A stretch of DNA of 9,160 nucleotides from Betaproteobacteria bacterium UBA5582 (GTDB lineage Bacteria; Pseudomonadota; Gammaproteobacteria; Burkholderiales; Rhodocyclaceae): positions 1 to 9,160 of the forward strand of contig DILW01000067.1 of NCBI GenBank assembly GCA_002425245.1. The letters run 5' to 3'. The translations under genes and the position numbers were made by a program. How positions within the stretch are numbered: position 1 is the stretch's first letter; each line of letters starts with the position of its first letter. This document shows, piece after piece, positions 1-5,404 of the stretch. Under the pieces are notes generated by a model. The model was not told where the DNA came from and ran no database searches. It saw only the letters and a list, made by a program, of their open reading frames with translations.

Positions 1-1
1 C

Positions 2-1210
2 ATGCTGATCGCACTCGCCGCCTACGCCGGCGGCCTCGGCGCCCTCGCCACCATTGGCCGCAAGCCGCGCCTGACCGGCATCTTCTACGGCCTGGCGATT
101 GCCGCCTGCGTGCTCGGCGCCGGCATCGCGCCGACCCTGCCGCTGCTCGCCATCGCCCCGCTCGCCTGGTGGCTGTCGCCCAACCGGCGAATGGCAGCGC
201 AGACCCTGCTGCTCGGCCTGTTCATCGCCACCATGCTTGCCTTGCCCTGGCCCCTGGCCCTGTGGGCACAACAGCCACTCCGCCTGGAAGCCTGGCTACT
301 GACCGAACTGGCCCCCCTGAAAACACCGTTCTCGGCCGGTGGCCTCGGCCAGTTCCTGGCCATGCTGCCCTGGTTCGCCTTCCCGGCGCTGCCGCTGGCT
401 GCCTGGACCCTGTGGTCGAGGCGTAGCCTGTGGCGGGCACCGGCCCAGTTGCTGCCGCTCGCCTTCCTGTTGCTGACCCTGCTCCTGCTGGCCTGGGCCT
501 ACCGCCCGCGCGAAATCCCCGCCCTGCTGCTGCTGCCATCGATCGCCCTGCTCGCCACCCCGGGGGCACTGAGCCTGCGCCGGGGCGCCGCCAACGCCTT
601 CGACTGGTTCGCGATGAGCGTATTCAGCTTCCTGGCGCTCCTGGTATGGACCAGCTGGATGGCGATGATCCTGGGTTTCCCGGCCCGCCTGGCACAACGC
701 GTGGTCGAGCTGCGCCCCGGCTTCACCGCCTCGCTCGATCTGCTCGGGCTGTGCATCGGCATCGGCGCCACCGTCTGGTGGATCTGGCTGATGCTCAGCG
801 CACCGCGTTCTCCCTACCGCAGCCTGACTCACTGGACCCTGGGCTTCACCACCTGGTGGCTGATGGCCACGGCACTGATCCTGCCCTGGTTCGATTACGG
901 GAAAAGCTACCGGCCGGTGGCCGAAGCGGTTGCCGGCAAGCTGCCGGCGAACAAGAACTGTCTTGCCGAGCGCCGGCTGAACCCGGCCCAGCGCGCCTCG
1001 TTCTCGTATTTCGTCGACCTCAATCCGGTCGACTTCGCCAGCCCGGCCGCCAACGCCTGCGACTGGCTGCTGGTCGTCGGCAGCTCGACCTGCCAGCTGG
1101 CAGCGCCGGATGCCGGCTGGTCGCTGGTGTGGCAGGGCAACCGGCCGGGCGAGCGGCGGGAGAAGTTCCGTCTCTACCGCCGCCAGGCAGCACTCAGTTC
1201 GCCGACTTGA
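2..1210 (+). CDS. ArnT/GT39-like membrane glycosyltransferase, C-terminal part (5' partial)
   Basis: The visible 402 residues are very hydrophobic, with about nine predicted membrane segments up to about residue 296, separated by short Arg/Pro-rich loops. A soluble tail of about 100 residues follows, with Cys residues near 319, 352 and 367 and the motif CDWLLVVGSS. This layout fits the C-terminal half of polyprenyl-phosphate-sugar-dependent transferases (GT39/ArnT class), which glycosylate lipid A or other envelope acceptors on the periplasmic side of the inner membrane. The acidic catalytic motif of the family lies in the first periplasmic loop, which would be upstream of the window, so function cannot be confirmed. 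The ATG at base 2 is probably an internal Met, since family members are usually 500 residues or more. The gene converges with orn and its last 17 nt overlap the orn 3' end. Substrate is unknown; another polytopic membrane enzyme remains possible. Confidence 0.6.
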   Translation: MLIALAAYAGGLGALATIGRKPRLTGIFYGLAIAACVLGAGIAPTLPLLAIAPLAWWLSPNRRMAAQTLLLGLFIATMLALPWPLALWAQQPLRLEAWLLTELAPLKTPFSAGGLGQFLAMLPWFAFPALPLAAWTLWSRRSLWRAPAQLLPLAFLLLTLLLLAWAYRPREIPALLLLPSIALLATPGALSLRRGAANAFDWFAMSVFSFLALLVWTSWMAMILGFPARLAQRVVELRPGFTASLDLLGLCIGIGATVWWIWLMLSAPRSPYRSLTHWTLGFTTWWLMATALILPWFDYGKSYRPVAEAVAGKLPANKNCLAERRLNPAQRASFSYFVDLNPVDFASPAANACDWLLVVGSSTCQLAAPDAGWSLVWQGNRPGERREKFRLYRRQAALSSPT

Positions 1211-1748
1211 TCAGGAAGTGCTCGCGGTAGTACTTGAGTTCGTCGATCGACTCGTGGATGTCGGCCAAAGCCGTATGCCGGCCCTTCTTCTTGAAACCCT
1301 TGTAGATTTCGGGCTGCCAGCGCTTGCATAGCTCCTTGAGGGTGCTCACGTCGAGGTTGCGGTAATGGAAATAGGCTTCCAGGGTCGGCATGTATCGGGC
1401 CATGAAGCGGCGGTCCTGGCCGATCGAGTTGCCGCACATCGGCGAGTGGCCCTTGCCCGAGTACTTGCGCAAAAACTCCAGGGCCTCGGCCTCGATCGCC
1501 GCCTCGTCCATGGTCGAGGCGCGGACCTTGTCGATCAGCCCGGAACGGCCGTGCGTCTTCTGGTTCCATTCGTCCATGGCAGCCAGGGCCTCGTCGCTCT
1601 GATGCACGACCCAGGACGGCGATTCGGCGACCATTTCAAGCTCCGAATTGGTCACCACGAAAGCCATCTCGATGATACGGTCGCCGTCCGGATTCAAACC
1701 GGTCATTTCCATGTCCACCCAGACGAGGTTGTTTGCATTGCCTGCCAT
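1194..1748 (-). CDS. orn: Oligoribonuclease (DEDDh 3'-5' exoribonuclease)
   Basis: Orn removes nucleotides from very short RNAs, in particular dinucleotides, and cleaves pGpG from c-di-GMP breakdown to GMP in the cytoplasm. With the ATG at 1746-1748 the protein has 184 residues, close to the usual 180-185. All five DEDDh residues are visible: D12 and E14 in WVDMEMTGL, D112 in GNSIGQDRRF, H158 in KGRHTALADI and D163. The base-stacking residues known for the family, L18, W61 and H66, are also present. This numbering matches my recollection of the E. coli enzyme, which supports the chosen start over an in-frame GTG 36 nt upstream. No strong Shine-Dalgarno is visible. The gene is divergent from the M48 peptidase operon (56-nt gap) and convergent with the glycosyltransferase. 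In E. coli orn is a neighbour of rsgA; here two genes lie between them. Confidence 0.97.
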   Translation of the reverse strand: MAGNANNLVWVDMEMTGLNPDGDRIIEMAFVVTNSELEMVAESPSWVVHQSDEALAAMDEWNQKTHGRSGLIDKVRASTMDEAAIEAEALEFLRKYSGKGHSPMCGNSIGQDRRFMARYMPTLEAYFHYRNLDVSTLKELCKRWQPEIYKGFKKKGRHTALADIHESIDELKYYREHFLIKSAN

Positions 1749-1753
1749 ATAAT
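1748..1753 (+). promoter_or_regulatory. Candidate -10 element for the M48-cytochrome-rsgA operon
   Basis: A perfect TATAAT hexamer starts on the first base pair of the orn start codon and lies in the orn/M48 divergent gap, about 50 nt before the GTG of the peptidase gene. There is no convincing -35 hexamer at 15-19 nt (the nearest TTG, at 1729, would give a 13-nt spacer) and no extended TG motif. The call rests on the -10 match and the position alone, in a GC-rich sequence where such a match is uncommon. Confidence 0.3.
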
Positions 1754-1804
1754 TGCCCGAAATCGAAAACCGCCATTTTCTCACAGCTTCCCCGACATCC
1801 GTCC

Positions 1805-3055
1805 GTGACCGAAAATTTCAGCCTGCTGTTCATCTGCGCCTTCGCCCTCACCCTGGTCATCCGCCTGTGGCTGAAGCAGCGTCACATCCGCCACGTCGCG
1901 GCCCATCGGGCAGCGGTGCCGGCCGCTTTCGCCGGCCGCATCAGCCTCGCTTCGCATGAGAAGGCAGCAAGCTACACCATTGATCGCAGCCGTGCCGCGA
2001 TCCTGGCCATCGTCATCGACGCCGCACTCCTGCTCGCCCTGACCCTGGGCGGCGGCCTGAACTGGCTGCACACGCTCTGGTCGGCCAGACTCGACGGCAT
2101 CACCTACGGCCTGGCGATGATCTTCAGCGTGATGCTGATCTCGGCGCTGATCGACCTGCCGCTGTCGTTCTACAACCAGTTCGTGATCGAGGCCCGCCAC
2201 GGCTTCAACCGGATGACGCCGGCGCTGTTCCTGTCCGACCTGCTCAAGCAGACCCTGCTCGGCGTCGTCATCGGCGCCCCGGTGATCGCCGTCGTCCTCT
2301 GGCTGATGAGCGCCATGGGGAGCGCCTGGTGGCTGTGGGTATGGCTGTTCTGGAGCGCCTTCAACCTGTTGCTGCTATTCGCCTATCCGACCTGGATCGC
2401 GCCGCTGTTCAACAAGTTCACCCCCTTGCCCGAGGGCGAGATGAAGACCCGCATCGAAGCGCTGCTCAAGCGCTGCGGTTTTCGCAGCAACGGCCTGTTC
2501 GTGATGGACGGCTCGAAGCGCTCCAGCCACGGCAACGCCTATTTCACCGGTTTCGGCGACAACAAGCGCATCGTCTTCTTCGACACCCTGCTCGAACGCC
2601 TGACGCCGGCCGAGATCGAAGCCGTGCTCGCCCACGAGCTGGGACATTTCCGCAAGCATCACGTGATCCAGCGCATCATCCTCATGTTCGCCGGCTCCCT
2701 GCTCTTTCTCTGGCTGCTCGGCCAGTTGATCGATGCCCCCTGGTTCTACGCCGGGCTGGGTGTGCCGGCGCAGAGCACGGCGCTGGCGCTGATCCTGTTC
2801 TTCCTGGCGGTGCCGGTTTTCCTGTTCCCGCTGACGCCGTTATCGAGCCGACTGTCGCGCAAGCATGAATTCGAAGCCGATGCCTACGCCGCCGAACACG
2901 CCTCGGGAACCGATCTGGCCAGTGCGCTGGTCAAACTCTACGACGACAACGCCGCCACCCTGACCCCGGACCCGCTACACTCGCTGTTCCACGATTCCCA
3001 CCCGTCGGCCGCCCAGCGCATCGGGCGACTGCAACTCCAGGAGACACGCGCATGA
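1805..3055 (+). CDS. M48 family membrane zinc metalloprotease (Ste24/CAAX protease-like)
   Basis: A predicted inner-membrane metallopeptidase of 416 residues, a normal length for bacterial Ste24-type proteins. The zinc motif HELGH is at residues 277-281 and the third ligand is predicted as E355 in the ExxAD signature (HEFEADAYA) at 355-359. About seven hydrophobic segments are visible (roughly 5-23, 64-85, 100-120, 150-170, 175-197, 289-309, 318-343), with the catalytic motif between membrane segments as in Ste24/HtpX relatives. Bacterial members are generally linked to membrane-protein quality control; the substrate here is unknown. The GTG at 1805 is chosen because the protein then begins just before the first membrane segment. 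The TTG at 1733 would lie inside orn. There is no clear Shine-Dalgarno before either. The stop codon overlaps the next gene's start (ATGA at 3052-3055), indicating translational coupling with the cytochrome. Confidence 0.9.
   Translation: MTENFSLLFICAFALTLVIRLWLKQRHIRHVAAHRAAVPAAFAGRISLASHEKAASYTIDRSRAAILAIVIDAALLLALTLGGGLNWLHTLWSARLDGITYGLAMIFSVMLISALIDLPLSFYNQFVIEARHGFNRMTPALFLSDLLKQTLLGVVIGAPVIAVVLWLMSAMGSAWWLWVWLFWSAFNLLLLFAYPTWIAPLFNKFTPLPEGEMKTRIEALLKRCGFRSNGLFVMDGSKRSSHGNAYFTGFGDNKRIVFFDTLLERLTPAEIEAVLAHELGHFRKHHVIQRIILMFAGSLLFLWLLGQLIDAPWFYAGLGVPAQSTALALILFFLAVPVFLFPLTPLSSRLSRKHEFEADAYAAEHASGTDLASALVKLYDDNAATLTPDPLHSLFHDSHPSAAQRIGRLQLQETRA
3039..3043 (+). promoter_or_regulatory. Shine-Dalgarno of the cytochrome c gene
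   Basis: AGGAG ends 8 nt before the ATG at 3052 and lies inside the end of the M48 peptidase gene. It is the clearest ribosome binding site in the window and supports the cytochrome start. The small gene may therefore also be initiated independently of the upstream one. Confidence 0.75.
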
Positions 3056-3366
3056 AAACGACTAGCCCGATTCTGGCCGCCGCCCTGCTGTCCTTTCCGG
3101 TCTTCGCCGCCGACCCGTGGGGTAACGCCGACGCCAAGGCCGGCAAGGTCAGGCACGACGCCCAGTGCGCCGCCTGCCACATCCGCATGTATGGCGGCGA
3201 CGGCAGCAAGATCTACACGCGCGAGGGACGCATGCTGTCGACCAAGCTCGACATCCTGCAACGCACCGCCGCCTGCAATGCCCAGATGAACACCGGCTGG
3301 TTTCCGGAAGAGGAAGCGGAAGTTGCTGCCTACCTGAACCAGACCTACTACCACTTCAAGGACTGA
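3052..3366 (+). CDS. Small periplasmic c-type cytochrome
   Basis: The 104-residue product has a typical signal peptide: a short basic start (MK), a hydrophobic core at about 6-18, and a likely signal peptidase I site after VFA or FAA at 19-20. The mature protein of about 85 residues carries one haem c attachment motif, CAACH at 39-43, so it should be exported by Sec and loaded with haem in the periplasm as an electron carrier. The sixth haem ligand is not obvious: M46, M61 and M79 are candidates. A further Cys, C75, precedes M79 in the segment ACNAQMNTGWFPEEE. The C-terminal helix AEVAAYLNQTYYHFK resembles the closing helix of class I cytochromes. The start is fixed by a good Shine-Dalgarno and the 4-nt overlap with the M48 gene; its TGA shares one base with the rsgA ATG. 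The redox partner is unknown. Confidence 0.88.
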   Translation: MKTTSPILAAALLSFPVFAADPWGNADAKAGKVRHDAQCAACHIRMYGGDGSKIYTREGRMLSTKLDILQRTAACNAQMNTGWFPEEEAEVAAYLNQTYYHFKD

Positions 3367-4232
3367 TGCGCGGCCGGGTCGTCGCCGCCCACGGTCGGCA
3401 ATACATCGTCGAGACCGGGGACGGCGCACGCCTGCCCTGTTTTCCCCGCGGCAAGAAAAGCGAGGTCGCCTGTGGCGACGAAGTCGAATTCGCCCGCAGC
3501 TCGTCCGATCAGGGGGTCATCGAGAAGATCGAGCCGCGGCGCAGCCTGCTCTACCGCTCCAACGAATTCCGGCAGAAACTGATCGCCGCCAACGTCGACC
3601 AACTGGTCATCGTCGTCGCCAGCGAGCCGGCGTTTTCCGACGATCTGGTGACACGCGCCCTGATTGCCGCCGAGAGTCAGGACATCGAAGTCCTGATCGT
3701 GCTCAACAAATGCGACCTGAGCGAACGGCTGGCCGACGCCCGGCGCCAGACCGACGTCTTCTCGGCGCTTGGCTATCGCGTGCTCGAACTCTCGGCCCTT
3801 CAACACGCCGAGGCGCTGCGCCCGCAACTGCAAGGGCGGACCAGCGTCCTGGTCGGTCAATCGGGGATGGGCAAGTCCACGCTGGTCAATGCCCTGCTGC
3901 CGGAAGCCCGCGCCGCCACCCGCGAAATCTCGCTGGCGCTCGATTCCGGCAAGCACACGACGACCCACGCCACGCTCTACCACCTGGATGCCGACAGCCA
4001 CCTGATCGACTCGCCCGGACTGCAGGAATTCGGCCTCGGCCACCTCGACCGTGGCGAAATCGAATACGCCTTCCGCGAATTCCGCCCTTATCTGGGCCAG
4101 TGTCGCTTCCGCGACTGCCGGCACGACCGCGAACCCGACTGCGCCCTGCGTCCGGCAGTCGCTGACGGCAGCGTGTCCAAAAGCCGCTTCGCCAGCTACC
4201 GCCGCCTGGTTGGCCTCGATCCCACTGACTGA
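3366..4232 (+). CDS. rsgA: Small ribosomal subunit biogenesis GTPase RsgA
   Basis: RsgA (YjeQ) is a circularly permuted GTPase that acts late in 30S subunit maturation and releases RbfA. The 288-residue protein shows the permuted order: an OB-fold-like N-terminus (about 1-60), G4 NKCD at 114-117, a G5-like LSA at 142-144, the P-loop GQSGMGKS at 164-171, a Thr-rich switch I (T198-T200 in KHTTTHATLY) and G3 DSPG at 215-218. The C-terminal zinc-binding group is complete with C246, C251, H253 and C259. The start at 3366 overlaps the cytochrome stop by one base (TGATG), and AAGG lies a few bases upstream. The length is slightly short for the family but no motif is missing. This is the last gene of the M48-cytochrome-rsgA operon. 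Confidence 0.97.
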   Translation: MRGRVVAAHGRQYIVETGDGARLPCFPRGKKSEVACGDEVEFARSSSDQGVIEKIEPRRSLLYRSNEFRQKLIAANVDQLVIVVASEPAFSDDLVTRALIAAESQDIEVLIVLNKCDLSERLADARRQTDVFSALGYRVLELSALQHAEALRPQLQGRTSVLVGQSGMGKSTLVNALLPEARAATREISLALDSGKHTTTHATLYHLDADSHLIDSPGLQEFGLGHLDRGEIEYAFREFRPYLGQCRFRDCRHDREPDCALRPAVADGSVSKSRFASYRRLVGLDPTD

Positions 4233-4253
4233 ATTTCTGGCATTCCGACCAAA

Positions 4254-4278
4254 GTGCAGTAGCCATACGCTGCTGCAC
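4254..4278 (+). repeat. Inverted repeat in the rsgA/HD-GYP gap, possible operator or mRNA hairpin
   Basis: Two 9-nt arms, GTGCAGTAG (4254-4262) and CTGCTGCAC (4270-4278), pair with a single T-G wobble around a 7-nt loop, CCATACG. No T-run follows, so it is not a standard intrinsic terminator. It overlaps the candidate -35 of the signalling operon, which would suit an operator. It could equally form a 3' hairpin on the rsgA mRNA. Confidence 0.45.
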
Positions 4279-4288
4279 AGGCCATAAT
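4260..4288 (+). promoter_or_regulatory. Candidate sigma70-type promoter of the HD-GYP/kinase operon
   Basis: TAGCCA (4260-4265, 4 of 6 to the -35 consensus) and CATAAT (4283-4288, 5 of 6 to the -10 consensus) are separated by 17 nt. They lie in the only intergenic gap (4233-4300) between the rsgA operon and the signalling operon. Transcription would begin near 4295, only a few bases before the ATG at 4301. That implies a nearly leaderless message or a later translation start. The -35 overlaps the inverted repeat. Confidence 0.35.
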
Positions 4289-4300
4289 CCATCCACTGAT

Positions 4301-5404
4301 ATGCAGGGCTGGAGAATCAAAATTCAGGCGCAGCCAACCATCCTGATCGTCGACGACGTTCCCGAGAACCTCAGCGTCCTGGGCGAATTGTTGCAGTCGA
4401 ACTACCGCGTGCGCGCCGCCAACTCCGGACCGCGCGCGCTGCAGATCGCCAACGCCGTCCCGCCGCCCGACCTGATCCTGCTCGACGTGATGATGCCGGA
4501 CATGGACGGCTACGACGTTCTTGCCGAATTACGCAAGCAACCGGCAACGCGCGACATTCCGGTGATCTTCGTCACCGCCATGGACGGCACCGAAGACGAG
4601 GAACACGGCCTCGACTGCGGCGCGGTCGATTACATCACCAAGCCGATCCGGCCGGCCATCGTGCTCGCCCGGGTACGCGCCCAACTCGAACTCAAGCGGG
4701 CCCGCGACCTGCTCAGCGACCAGAACGCCTATCTGGAGCAGGAAGTCGCCCGGCGGATGGCGGAAAACCAGCTGATCCAGGAAGTCAGCATCCACGCCCT
4801 GGCCCACCTGGCGGAAACCCGTGACCCGGAAACCGGCAATCACCTGCGCCGTACCCAGGAGTATGTCCGCACCCTGGCCAACAGCCTGCGTCACCACCCG
4901 CGCTTCGCGCCCTACCTCGAACACCGCACCGTCGACGCCCTGGCCCAGTCGGCCCCGCTGCACGACATCGGCAAGGTCGGTATTCCCGACCACATCCTGC
5001 TCAAACCCGGCAAGCTGACGCCAGAGGAGTGGGAGATCATGAAAACTCATGCCGAAATCGGCGCCCAGGCTATCGCCCAGGCCGAAGCCGATTCGACCCG
5101 CCCGGTCGAGTTCCTGCGCATTGCCCAGGAGATCGCCCGCTGCCATCATGAAAAGTGGGACGGCAGTGGCTACCCCGGCGGCCTGGCCGGCGAACAGATT
5201 CCTGTCTCGGCGCGCCTGATGGCCCTGGCCGACGTCTTCGATGCGTTGATCTGCGCCCGTGTCTATAAGCCGGCGATGCCGATGGACGAAGCCTACCGGA
5301 TCATCGTTGCCGGCAGCGGCAGCCACTTCGACCCCGATGTGGTTGATGCCTTCATCCGCGAATTCGAAACATTCAAACGCATCGCCCACGCCTACGCCGA
5401 ATGA
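4301..5404 (+). CDS. REC-HD-GYP response regulator, predicted c-di-GMP phosphodiesterase (RpfG-like)
   Basis: The 367-residue protein has an N-terminal receiver domain (about 12-130) with acidic pair D18/D19, phospho-acceptor D62 in LLDVMMPDMDG, T92 and K114. A helical, probably coiled-coil linker (about 118-160) leads to an HD-GYP domain (about 160-360). The HD pair is H221-D222 in HDIGKVGIPD; HHEKWDGSGYPGG begins at H282 with GYP at 290-292, so the catalytic signature is intact. HD-GYP enzymes hydrolyse the second messenger c-di-GMP to pGpG and/or GMP; phosphorylation of REC presumably controls this. The overall architecture matches Xanthomonas RpfG. The ATG at 4301 has no Shine-Dalgarno. 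A GGAG at 4311-4314 lies 7 nt before an in-frame ATT at 4322, so the true start may be later. It is the first gene of the operon, and its stop overlaps the kinase start (ATGA at 5401-5404). The kinases downstream are the obvious phosphate donors. Confidence 0.94.
   Translation: MQGWRIKIQAQPTILIVDDVPENLSVLGELLQSNYRVRAANSGPRALQIANAVPPPDLILLDVMMPDMDGYDVLAELRKQPATRDIPVIFVTAMDGTEDEEHGLDCGAVDYITKPIRPAIVLARVRAQLELKRARDLLSDQNAYLEQEVARRMAENQLIQEVSIHALAHLAETRDPETGNHLRRTQEYVRTLANSLRHHPRFAPYLEHRTVDALAQSAPLHDIGKVGIPDHILLKPGKLTPEEWEIMKTHAEIGAQAIAQAEADSTRPVEFLRIAQEIARCHHEKWDGSGYPGGLAGEQIPVSARLMALADVFDALICARVYKPAMPMDEAYRIIVAGSGSHFDPDVVDAFIREFETFKRIAHAYAE

Noticed and set aside
430..1230. A 266-codon plus-strand frame inside the glycosyltransferase gene.
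   Set aside because: Arg/Pro/Ala-rich composition typical of an out-of-frame GC-rich read; the overlapping frame gives coherent membrane helices.
1733..1804. A TTG at 1733 as the start of the M48 peptidase.
   Set aside because: It would lie inside orn and add a Cys/Pro-rich stretch not expected before the first membrane helix; the GTG at 1805 gives the usual length of 416 residues.
4254..4278. The inverted repeat as an intrinsic terminator of the rsgA operon.
   Set aside because: No T-rich stretch follows the stem; the next bases are AGGCCATAATCC.
3348..4292. A 314-codon minus-strand frame opposite rsgA.
   Set aside because: No domain is recognisable, and rsgA on the other strand has all GTPase and zinc motifs.
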